Part shown: positions 15,911 through 22,691 of the stretch, one piece after another | How positions within the stretch are numbered: the first letter of the stretch is position 1 | Layout: each line of letters starts with the position of its first letter | Assembly: GCA_964626885.1 (NCBI GenBank) | Contig: CAZVJA010000073.1 | Coordinates: 1 to 22,691, forward strand | DNA length: 22,691 bases | Direction of reading: 5' to 3' | DNA from: CAZVJA01 sp964626885 | GTDB taxonomy: Bacteria; Planctomycetota; Planctomycetia; Planctomycetales; Planctomycetaceae | Translations under genes and position numbers: made by a program | The notes under the pieces: generated by a model | Told to the model about the DNA's origin: nothing | The model's input: only the letters and a program-made list of their open reading frames with translations | Databases searched by the model: none

Positions 15911-17029
15911 CTACTGCTCGCCTAGGTAATCCTTCAGCTTGACATGCACGAAGGGACGCTTGTAAGCCTCGGCCTGCTTCTTGGCGTAAGAGACCCAGAG
16001 TTCCAGAGCAGTTGCGTCGTAGACAACGTCCAGCACATTCGCTCCTTTAATCGGAATCTTACAGGCGACTTCCCGCATTTCCTTCGCGCCAATTTTACCG
16101 TATAGCTTCTTCAACGGCTGGTACGCCCCCCGCCCTTCGTCCTGGTAAACGATGTTCTCAAATACATCCGGAGCCAGCTCGTCTTTCGGGTCGTTGTCTT
16201 TCCAGATAATCAGTTCCGGAGCGTGGGCCAGCATCTTCACCGCCCGCTTGCTTTGACCGTCGCCGACGACGTAGTGGTACTTCTTGATCCGGTCGGCTGA
16301 CTGAAAAATACCGATTGCCTTATCCAGGTTGTCGGCGTCGTACAGCGCGGTGCGAAACAACGTCGTGAAATGGACTCCGTTGATATCAAATGGAAAGTCC
16401 TTCCCGGGCGAATCGCCCATCTCCGACAGGACAATGCCGCGGGCATTCATACCGGTGTTTGAGCCGATGACTCCGGCGAAGGTGACATTCACGTGTGGAA
16501 TTCCCTCTTTGGGAAGATAGACCACGATGCAGGGGTGATCCTGTGCGGTAAGTCCCATTTCCCAGTCGAGGTTTCGGGTCTGGTAGAGATGCCCATCTTT
16601 TGTGGCGGCTCCCCAGGCGGAGATGCTGCTGCACGAATAATCGGCGATTACCGGCAGAGCATGCGCCCGCTGCAATTCTTCCAGCGACAACCCGCTCCCT
16701 TCCGCCAAACCCCGTAGCTCCTCATGAAAGCGAGGATCGGTGTGCGGCGCGATCGCTTTCCAGGCGGCATCGAGTGAAGCATCCGTAAAGCGTTTCGGAT
16801 CTTCGGCCTTTATCAGCTTGAGTGCAGTCCGGATAAACTGCACCGAGTCCTGCTTGGTCAATTCGCCGATTTGTTTCCCCATCTCGTATGGAGTTCCGCG
16901 AGCAACAACGAGTGGAATCGCATCCTTCCCCTGGCCCACGGAGGTCAGTCGCCCTTGTGCCAAGGCCAGACCTGCCATGCCGACGTAGGACGCAACCAGC
17001 ACCAGAGCGATTCGCAGGAGATTTGTCAT
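15911..17029 (-). CDS. Exported C45-family (acyl-CoA:6-APA acyltransferase-like) Ntn hydrolase
   Basis: A 372-residue protein with an N-terminal signal peptide (about residues 1-25, ending GLALAQ). The mature part matches the C45 peptidase/acyltransferase group, N-terminal-nucleophile hydrolases that self-cleave before a cysteine. The likely nucleophile is Cys133 in ADYSCSSISAWG, followed by the family string GHLYQTRNLDWE (145-156) and FAGVIGSNTGMNARGI. Such enzymes hydrolyse or transfer amide-linked acyl groups; the substrate here is unknown. It is the last gene of a minus-strand group, 72 bases after the Gfo/Idh/MocA gene, and converges on the phosphofructokinase gene with 61 bases between. 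No clear terminator hairpin was seen in that gap. Confidence 0.85.
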   Translation of the reverse strand: MTNLLRIALVLVASYVGMAGLALAQGRLTSVGQGKDAIPLVVARGTPYEMGKQIGELTKQDSVQFIRTALKLIKAEDPKRFTDASLDAAWKAIAPHTDPRFHEELRGLAEGSGLSLEELQRAHALPVIADYSCSSISAWGAATKDGHLYQTRNLDWEMGLTAQDHPCIVVYLPKEGIPHVNVTFAGVIGSNTGMNARGIVLSEMGDSPGKDFPFDINGVHFTTLFRTALYDADNLDKAIGIFQSADRIKKYHYVVGDGQSKRAVKMLAHAPELIIWKDNDPKDELAPDVFENIVYQDEGRGAYQPLKKLYGKIGAKEMREVACKIPIKGANVLDVVYDATALELWVSYAKKQAEAYKRPFVHVKLKDYLGEQ

Positions 17030-17101
17030 GGACGTGGTTCCCCGAAAAAGTAAAAGTTGAAAGATGTTAAGCGACGCGCCTAATTTTGTCGCGGATGGAA
17101 A

Positions 17102-18649
17102 TCAGGCAACAGGTTGCGAGCCAACGATGTCCGGATCGGTCTCGGGGACAGCCGGTTTATCGGGATCGAACCACTCCGGCTTGAAGACGATCCGCTTTTT
17201 GTACTTCATGGCGAGGTTGGCGGTGAGAGCCATGATGGCATCTCCCATCGCCACGGTGCCGGGGCAGCGCAAGCCCCCTTCTTTCGGATCTTTGAAGTTG
17301 TTCGTGCGGATGCAGTGGCAGAAATGTTCCATTTCTTCGGTATAGCCGCGGCTGACGTTGCCGACAACCGCCGAGGTATCGGCTACGCCACCGGTGTTGG
17401 TCTCGTAGGCATCGAGCACCGGGCCGCCTCCCTTGCTCGAATCGACGACCCACAACCGCTGATCGACACCACCACCGCCGGTCGTGGGGCTGGCTTCTTT
17501 ATAAAGCAGAACTTCCTTTTCGGTTTGTACGATCATCGTCCCGCGGCTGCCGAAGACTGTTTCACCGTACGGTTCCAACCGGTTCGTGTTGAGCGATGAA
17601 TACGTGACGATGCAGATGTCGTTCGGATTGTCCTTGGCATCGTAATGCGGACCGGGGAACTCAAACGTCACATAAACGTGGTCGTCAATCTCTCGGTCGT
17701 CTTTCTGCTTGTCGGGAGAACCGACCCCCTTTACGCCGTAAAAGTTCCTCCCTCCGTAGCCCTGCACGGCCAGCGGATGCACCTTGCCGAGGAAGATGCT
17801 GCACGCATCAAGCTGGTGGCTTCCCAGTTCCGCCATCAGCCCGCCGCCGGTTGAGTTATACAACCGCCAATTGACAAGCTGTTCGACGGATTCGAAGCCG
17901 TAGTCCTTAATGTTCTTCTCCAACGCTTCGCGGTCTTCCTGCGGAACGCGGTCGCGCCAGCTGTCGCGTTCGGGGAAGCTATTGTTGCGATGCCACTGGG
18001 CGCGAATAAAGCGAATGTCCCCCAACAATCCCTGCCGCACGAGGTGGTTGGCGTTGTCGTACAGTACGCTGTAGTGCCGTTGGTGCCCTACCGCCAAGAG
18101 CAGCTTCTTCTCGCGGGCCTTGGCGATCATCTGCTTGCACTGCGTGATGTTTTGCGCCATCAGCTTTTCGCTGAGCACGTGCTTGCCGGCGTCGAGCGCT
18201 TCCATCGTGATCGCCGCATGCATGTTGAGCGGCACGGCAATGACGACCGCCTCGATATCCTTGTCGGCCAGCAACTCGCGATGATCTTTGTACAACTTGA
18301 CCTTCATCGCCTTCTCTTCGCCGACTTTGCGGATCAGGCCGATCCGGTCATTGTTGCCGTCACCGTGCAGTGCCCGCAAACGGTTCGAAGGACGGATGTC
18401 AGCCACGGCGACGATGTTCATATATTCCGGGGGATGTTGCGTGAGGAGCACGCTTCCCTCATCGCCGGTGCCGATAAACCCGACGCGGACCGGATCACCC
18501 TTCAGCTTTTCGTAGCCGAAGTAAAGAGCTCCCAGCCCAGTCCCCGCCGCGGCGGCCCCTTTCAAAAAATCGCGCCGCGTGAAATTCGCTGCCGCGTTGA
18601 AATTGTCTTTACCGATCTGAACCTGTTCGGGTGTCAGTTGCATGGCCAT
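17102..18649 (-). CDS. Tat-exported Gfo/Idh/MocA-family oxidoreductase
   Basis: A 515-residue NAD(P)-dependent sugar or cyclitol dehydrogenase-type protein. Near the N-terminus is a twin-arginine signal (FTRRDFLKGAAAAGTGLGALY, Arg25-Arg26), so it is probably folded with its cofactor and then exported. The Rossmann motif is VGFIGTGDEG (56-65). VVIAVPLNMH and SEKLMAQN (160-167, with Lys162) mark the Gfo/Idh/MocA active-site region; ELGSHQLDACSIF is a later family element. Substrate unknown. About 24 residues precede the twin arginines, an unusually long but plausible n-region. The start is ATG 18649, with ACAAGG upstream; ATG 18643 would remove two residues. It lies 78 bases after the DoxX-like gene and 72 bases before the C45 gene, all on one strand. 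Confidence 0.9.
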   Translation of the reverse strand: MAMQLTPEQVQIGKDNFNAAANFTRRDFLKGAAAAGTGLGALYFGYEKLKGDPVRVGFIGTGDEGSVLLTQHPPEYMNIVAVADIRPSNRLRALHGDGNNDRIGLIRKVGEEKAMKVKLYKDHRELLADKDIEAVVIAVPLNMHAAITMEALDAGKHVLSEKLMAQNITQCKQMIAKAREKKLLLAVGHQRHYSVLYDNANHLVRQGLLGDIRFIRAQWHRNNSFPERDSWRDRVPQEDREALEKNIKDYGFESVEQLVNWRLYNSTGGGLMAELGSHQLDACSIFLGKVHPLAVQGYGGRNFYGVKGVGSPDKQKDDREIDDHVYVTFEFPGPHYDAKDNPNDICIVTYSSLNTNRLEPYGETVFGSRGTMIVQTEKEVLLYKEASPTTGGGGVDQRLWVVDSSKGGGPVLDAYETNTGGVADTSAVVGNVSRGYTEEMEHFCHCIRTNNFKDPKEGGLRCPGTVAMGDAIMALTANLAMKYKKRIVFKPEWFDPDKPAVPETDPDIVGSQPVA

Positions 18650-18727
18650 CAGCCTTGTCTCTCAAGTCCAAGAGAAAATGTCGTTTGATCCGCTACAAAC
18701 ACGCCGTCGTCACGGCGATAAAGATTA

Positions 18728-20026
18728 TTACTTTGCCGCGGAATTTTTTCCGCGAAACAGCCAGCCGAGCAGTCCATCGACGCCGAACCAGCGACCTGTG
18801 GGCATGCAGGCAATCGCCAGAAGCGCCACAATCTCGATCGAGTTCTTATTGACGATCAAGGAATGCTCCGGACCGGGAACTTCCGAAAGTGCCGGCACTC
18901 CCGGCCAGGGAGGCATCGCCAGGTAGAACATCAACAGCATGCCCGCCCCAGCGAGCGCCGCCAGGCGGGTACATAGCCCTGTGATCAGCAGGCAACCGAG
19001 AATCACCAGCGACCAGATCGTCGTCTGATCGAGTTGCGAGATTTTTGTCGGAATATCGCCGACCGGCCCTTTGGCCAATTGCTCGGCTCGCAACAGCTTG
19101 TTCGCCTCGCTCTTGAAGTCTGATTCCAGCGCCTTGATTGGCCCCACCAGTTGAGCGCGAATTCCCTGAATTTCGTCCCACTGCTTGCTCAGATGATCGT
19201 GCTGAAAATCCTGCTGGGCTTTTTTTAAATTCGCTTCGTAGCGCGCGAGCAAATCCTGGTATTGCTCGATTTTCCCTTTCCGCTTTTCGTCGATCGTTCC
19301 CTTGTACTTCTCGAAGTACAGTCCCACGCGCTCGGGATCCCCTTTCAACGTGGCTACCAACCGCTCTTTGTAGCTCAATTGCGAGGCCCGCTTGTAAATG
19401 TCTTCGACCGCCTTTTTGTAGGCAGCGAGGTCGGCGATCCGCTTCTCCAGTTCCGCTTTCTTCGCGCCGTCTTCCGGCATCGCCGGGGCGCTCGGCGACA
19501 AATACGCCGCGGCTTCAGCGTCACCGTTCATCAAGTCGAGCAGTTTTTCTCTCTCTGACGGTAGCAGGTGCAACTGCCCATCGACCACCAACCGCTTCTT
19601 TGCTTCGTCATACCGGACCGCCTTTTTCATTTCGCCGCCGAAGTCGAACTTCACACCGTTCGGCAAATGGTCCAATGCCGCCACATACTCCTTCCGGCCG
19701 TTGAGCATGACGTCGAGAGTGCTCCTCTGGCGGTCATCGAGGTCGGAGTAATGGTCGAGGAATTTGTGATACCACGCATCCCAGCGGGCGGCGACGGCGT
19801 CGGAATCAAGCCAATTCAACTCGTCAGGATCGCCCGTCAACTCACGAAACTTGTCGCGGAACGGACCTTGTGCATTCCGCAAGTAACCGGCCGAGGTCCA
19901 GGGGCGCGGGGAGTCGAACGTATCGAGCTTCCACAACCCCTCGTACAAAAACTGCCAGCCGATCGAAATCCGCAGCAGCACGAGAAACAGGACCGCCAAG
20001 CCCCCTAATCGCCTCGGATCGCGCAC
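18728..20026 (-). CDS. DoxX-like membrane protein with a 300-residue coiled-coil insertion
   Basis: A 432-residue inner-membrane protein. The first helix (about 8-27, GLAVLFLVLLRISIGWQFLYEG) and the last helices (335-355, 356-372 and 394-409) match the four-helix DoxX fold, including the RISIGWQFLYEGLWKL start and the NKNSIEIVALLA end. Between them lies a hydrophilic stretch of about 300 residues (35-334), rich in Lys, Glu and Gln with predicted coiled-coil heptads (185-315). By helix count the insertion should face the periplasm. DoxX proteins are often linked to redox or quinone chemistry, but this one's role is unknown. It sits 24 bases after ApbE and 78 bases before Gfo/Idh/MocA, so it may help an envelope redox process with them. 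Confidence 0.8.
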   Translation of the reverse strand: MRDPRRLGGLAVLFLVLLRISIGWQFLYEGLWKLDTFDSPRPWTSAGYLRNAQGPFRDKFRELTGDPDELNWLDSDAVAARWDAWYHKFLDHYSDLDDRQRSTLDVMLNGRKEYVAALDHLPNGVKFDFGGEMKKAVRYDEAKKRLVVDGQLHLLPSEREKLLDLMNGDAEAAAYLSPSAPAMPEDGAKKAELEKRIADLAAYKKAVEDIYKRASQLSYKERLVATLKGDPERVGLYFEKYKGTIDEKRKGKIEQYQDLLARYEANLKKAQQDFQHDHLSKQWDEIQGIRAQLVGPIKALESDFKSEANKLLRAEQLAKGPVGDIPTKISQLDQTTIWSLVILGCLLITGLCTRLAALAGAGMLLMFYLAMPPWPGVPALSEVPGPEHSLIVNKNSIEIVALLAIACMPTGRWFGVDGLLGWLFRGKNSAAK

Positions 20027-20050
20027 GCTTCTTCCTCCGGACTCGCGCTT

Positions 20051-21142
20051 TTACGCGAAGAACAGCGTCTCTTCGGGGATGCCGCACAGCACCGGATCAA
20101 GCCGCAAACCGCTCTCCGGACGCGGAATCAGCAGCGCCCCCACCTCCTGGTGATTATCGCAATACTCCCGGGCTTTTTCGACCCCGCCGACAAAAAACGC
20201 CGTCGAGAGTGCATCCGCCTCGGCCGCCGTCGGCGCCACCACTGTCACCGACAAAAGCTGTTCCGCCGGAAGACCTGTCCGGGGGTCGAGAATATGCCCG
20301 TACCGCTTTCCTCCATGCCGAAAATACTGAATATTCGACCCGCTGGTCGCCATCGCCCGGTCAGCCAGCACAATTGTGGCCAGACGTTCCCCGGGAACAA
20401 ACGGATTGCGAATTCCCACCGGCCAGCCCCCCAGCCCGCAATGATCCCCCCGTGCCAGAATGCTGCTTCGCCCGCCGTGAATCAGCCAGTCGGCGAGCCC
20501 ACGTTCCGTGAGCAGCTCCCCTGCCCGATCGACCGCGTGCCCTTTGCCGATGGCGCCGAGATTCAGTTCCAACCCCGCGCACAGAAACGACACTTGGACC
20601 TGCGCGTCGTCAAACTGCACGTGGTCGATACCGGTCTTCGCCAATTCTGAGTCGATCTCCTGTTCGGACGGAATGCGACCCTCCAGCCGGCAGCGCCGCC
20701 AGAGCGCAATCAGCGGTCCGGAGGTCGGGTCGAATGCCCGATCCGTCGCGAGGCTGAGGTTTTTCGCGAGCAACAGAAGCTCGTACAGTCGCCGTTCGAC
20801 GGCGACAGGCTCACTGGCGGCGCGCGCATTGAGCCGCGATAGTTCGCTGTCCTCCCGGTAGACCGTCATCTGCCCTTCGAGTTGATGCACCAGATCGAGC
20901 GCATCGGAAGCCAGCATAATCTGCTCGGCCGGTCCTGGATTGAGCACGACAGACCAGTCGCAGGCCATTGCCCGTGTGCCGAGCCGGACCGTATCCCCCG
21001 CCTGCGGCGCTGCCACCTGATCCGCGCTCTCAATGATCGCATCCGCCAGCACATCCCCCGCGCGCTCGACCTGCTGGCGCAGCGCCCGCCCGGAGAGAAA
21101 ATCGCGGCGGTTGGGGTTGCCGGTGGGAGTGGAATCGGGCAT
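20051..21142 (-). CDS. apbE: FAD:protein FMN transferase (ApbE family)
   Basis: A 363-residue flavinyl transferase, which attaches FMN from FAD covalently to a Thr or Ser of partner redox proteins. Family motifs are visible in order: MTVYREDSELSRLN (92-105), LNLGAIGKGHAVDRA (194-207), IHGGRSSILA (221-230), YGHILDPRTGLPA (281-293) and AEADALSTAFFVGG (307-320), which carry the FAD and Mg sites. The N-terminus has a twin-arginine-like NRRDFLSGRAL but no hydrophobic core behind it, so Tat export is doubtful and the location is unclear. The usual target motif (S/T-G-A-S/T) is not seen in the neighbouring DoxX-like protein, so the partner is unknown. The start is ATG 21142. DoxX follows after 24 bases. 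Confidence 0.9.
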   Translation of the reverse strand: MPDSTPTGNPNRRDFLSGRALRQQVERAGDVLADAIIESADQVAAPQAGDTVRLGTRAMACDWSVVLNPGPAEQIMLASDALDLVHQLEGQMTVYREDSELSRLNARAASEPVAVERRLYELLLLAKNLSLATDRAFDPTSGPLIALWRRCRLEGRIPSEQEIDSELAKTGIDHVQFDDAQVQVSFLCAGLELNLGAIGKGHAVDRAGELLTERGLADWLIHGGRSSILARGDHCGLGGWPVGIRNPFVPGERLATIVLADRAMATSGSNIQYFRHGGKRYGHILDPRTGLPAEQLLSVTVVAPTAAEADALSTAFFVGGVEKAREYCDNHQEVGALLIPRPESGLRLDPVLCGIPEETLFFA

Positions 21143-21196
21143 CGGACATCAAGGGGTAAATCAGTGTGTGGAGCTTCGCAGAAGTTGCTCTACCGT

Positions 21197-21202
21197 ATTA
21201 TA
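21197..21202 (-). promoter_or_regulatory. TATAAT -10 candidate for the apbE-led group
   Basis: On the minus strand the perfect hexamer TATAAT lies 54 bases before the apbE start codon, in the 101-base gap after the sulfatase gene. The bases at the -35 distance (GGCCCG) match poorly, so the promoter is suggested only by the -10. Confidence 0.38.
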
Positions 21203-21243
21203 CCGCGGCCCCGAGGAGCCGGGCCATCAGCACTTACAGTAGA

Positions 21244-22691
21244 CTACTTCCCGCGCCTCACCTCCGGCTTCATCTTCTTCAGCAGCTCCGCGTCCGGGCC
21301 GCCGCCGAACTGCTTCCAGTAGAGCGCCTTAAAGGGGTTGATATCGGGGCCGATTGCCTCTTCATTCTCCAGCCGCGGCAAGACGTCGTTCCACCACTTA
21401 TCGTAGGCTGCGCGCAACTCAGCGATCACGTCCGGATGGTCTGCGATGACATTCCTTTTCTCGCCGGGGTCAGCCTGTAGGTCGTACAGCTCCACGTTGT
21501 TGACCAGCGTGAACCGGCTGTTGCGGATCGAGCAGAGTTTGTATTTTGCTGCTTCCGCCCCACCCCGCTCCCAACGGCCGCAGTGGGTAAGGAAATACCG
21601 GTCCGGCCATTCCGCCCCCGTGTTCTTCAAGAGTGGCCACAGACTCCGCCCATCGATCTGCTGTTGCTCCTGCTCGGTGAACATTGTGCCGGTGATCTCC
21701 GCCAGCGTGGGAAAAATATCGATGTGCGCGCTCAGCGTCGGCACATCGCGCCCGCCGTCGAAACCAGCCGGCCACCTCCAGAACGACGGCACGCGCGTCC
21801 CCCCCTGGTACGGCGTATTCTTCGAGCCGCGCATCCCCGCGTTAAAAATTTTCGTCCCCACCGTCCCACCGTTGTCGGTCAGAAAAATTACCAGCGTATT
21901 CTCGGCCAATTTCCATTCATCCAGCTTCTTCAGCAGTCGGCCGAAGTTGTCGTCAATGTTCTCAATCATGCCGTAAAACCGCGCCGGGTTCTCGGGCAGC
22001 TTTTCCTTGTAACGGGCGAGATAATCCTCGGGAACATCGAGCGGAAAGTGAGCGGCATTCGGCGTGATGTAGGCGAGGAACGGCTTGCCCCCCGCGCGCC
22101 GGCTGTCGATCCACCGGATCGCCTGATTAAAGAAAACATCGGTGCAGTAGCCGGTTGTCTTCTCGAACGTGCCGTTGTGCAGAATCGCGGGGTTGAAGTT
22201 GCTGTTTCCCGGAGCGTCGCCGCAACTGCCGGGATACGTCTGGCCGATGCCGCCGGCTCCGTGAATGAAGACTTCGTCGAAGCCGCGGTGTTCGGGCTGA
22301 TAAGCCGGCTCGTCCCCGAGGTGCCACTTGCCGAAGATGCCGGTCGTGTAGCCGGCCCGTTTGAGCATCTGCGGCAGCGTGGCGGCTTTGAGGCTCATCC
22401 GCTCCCGTTCGAGAATGGTGTGCGTCACCCCCGACTTGAATTCGTGCCGGCCGGTCATCAGGGCGCAGCGTGTCGGCGCACAGGTCGGGCTGACGTGGAA
22501 ATCGGTGAAGCGGACGCACTGCCGGGAAAACGCATCGACGTGCGGCGAGCGGACGACCGGATTGCCGAGACAGGCGAAATCGCCGTAACCGACATCGTCG
22601 GGCATCACAACCACGATGTTCGGCCGCTCGGCTGCGGGGGCGCCTGAACAGCGCAGAAGAGACGCAGCAACCGCCATGCAGTAAAGGAGTC
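21244..22691 (-). CDS. Type I sulfatase (formylglycine-dependent), N-terminus at or beyond window edge
   Basis: A sulfatase of the alkaline-phosphatase superfamily that removes sulfate esters, probably from algal or other glycans, outside the cytoplasm. Residues are numbered from ATG 22677. Metal ligands Asp27 and Asp28 appear in VVMPDDVGYGD. The modification motif is Cys66 in CAPTRCALMTGR (CxPxR), where Cys is turned to formylglycine by a separate enzyme. GKWHLG has Lys117 and His119, and FLTDNGG gives the later Asp and Asn. The frame is open to the window edge. ATG 22677 gives only a short, uncharged leader (MAVAASLLRCSGAPAA) lacking the basic start of a signal peptide, so the true start is probably just outside. 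The frame length here (477 residues from ATG 22677) is near normal for the family. Confidence 0.93.
   Translation of the reverse strand, partial: LLYCMAVAASLLRCSGAPAAERPNIVVVMPDDVGYGDFACLGNPVVRSPHVDAFSRQCVRFTDFHVSPTCAPTRCALMTGRHEFKSGVTHTILERERMSLKAATLPQMLKRAGYTTGIFGKWHLGDEPAYQPEHRGFDEVFIHGAGGIGQTYPGSCGDAPGNSNFNPAILHNGTFEKTTGYCTDVFFNQAIRWIDSRRAGGKPFLAYITPNAAHFPLDVPEDYLARYKEKLPENPARFYGMIENIDDNFGRLLKKLDEWKLAENTLVIFLTDNGGTVGTKIFNAGMRGSKNTPYQGGTRVPSFWRWPAGFDGGRDVPTLSAHIDIFPTLAEITGTMFTEQEQQQIDGRSLWPLLKNTGAEWPDRYFLTHCGRWERGGAEAAKYKLCSIRNSRFTLVNNVELYDLQADPGEKRNVIADHPDVIAELRAAYDKWWNDVLPRLENEEAIGPDINPFKALYWKQFGGGPDAELLKKMKPEVRRGK

Noticed and set aside
17990..18688. Plus-strand frame of 232 codons opposite the Gfo/Idh/MocA gene
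   Set aside because: It overlaps the Rossmann domain coding of a well-supported gene and looks like a shadow.
21207..21225. GGCCC...GGGCC hairpin just after the sulfatase stop, considered as a terminator
   Set aside because: There are five pairs with a nine-base loop and no T tract behind it on the minus strand.
21583..22647. Open frame of 354 codons opposite the sulfatase gene
   Set aside because: The sulfatase frame has the CxPxR motif and metal ligands; the opposite frame is an antisense shadow.
1..22691. CRISPR array, tRNA, rRNA, transposase or prophage genes
   Set aside because: I looked for regular repeat-spacer patterns, cloverleaf-like ends and transposase motifs and saw none. A dedicated tRNA or Rfam scan could still find a small RNA I missed.

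Overview
This window looks like chromosomal DNA of a planctomycete (Planctomycetota, probably Planctomycetales). The case rests on gene content: a type I sulfatase, two sialidase-like BNR proteins, a Tat-exported Gfo/Idh/MocA oxidoreductase, a DoxX protein with a very large insertion, a C45-type hydrolase and an ApbE. This mix of exported glycan-related enzymes is typical of the phylum. The organism call is inference, since there is no rRNA or other marker gene in the window. The DNA is GC-rich and densely coding. I saw no tRNA, rRNA, CRISPR array, insertion sequence or phage gene.

Layout. (1) Positions 1-2537, minus strand: a CoA-acylating methylmalonate-semialdehyde dehydrogenase, then a 344-base spacer with short repeats, then a sialidase-like gene running off the left edge. 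The spacer stays open in the sialidase frame, which makes that gene's start ambiguous. (2) Positions 2538-8588, plus strand: a [2Fe-2S] ferredoxin, an uncharacterised membrane protein with about 14-15 helices, and a tight three-gene cassette. The cassette is an organophosphate:phosphate-type (OPA) transporter with extra C-terminal helices, a LicC/PntC-like nucleotidyltransferase, and a methionine-synthase-like protein made only of the zinc-binding core. (3) Positions 8847-11654, plus: a CPA2 cation/proton antiporter and a second sialidase-like exported protein. (4) Positions 11705-15849, plus: housekeeping genes, namely an M24 aminopeptidase, accB, accC, and a phosphofructokinase whose residues predict pyrophosphate dependence. 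(5) Positions 15911-22691, minus: a sulfatase, then a close-set group of ApbE, DoxX-like, Gfo/Idh/MocA and C45 hydrolase genes.

How the genes may work together. accB and accC feed fatty-acid synthesis, with the M24 peptidase upstream. The minus-strand group from 21142 to 15911 looks like one transcription unit, with a perfect TATAAT hexamer ahead of its first gene. Its C45 and Gfo/Idh members carry export signals. The most intriguing unit is the OPA transporter, nucleotidyltransferase and core-MetE cassette (5081-8588). The genes overlap or nearly abut, and the families suggest uptake and nucleotide activation of a phosphorylated small molecule plus a zinc-thiolate alkyl or methyl transfer. 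I do not recognise a described pathway with this combination, and the substrate cannot be read from the sequence.
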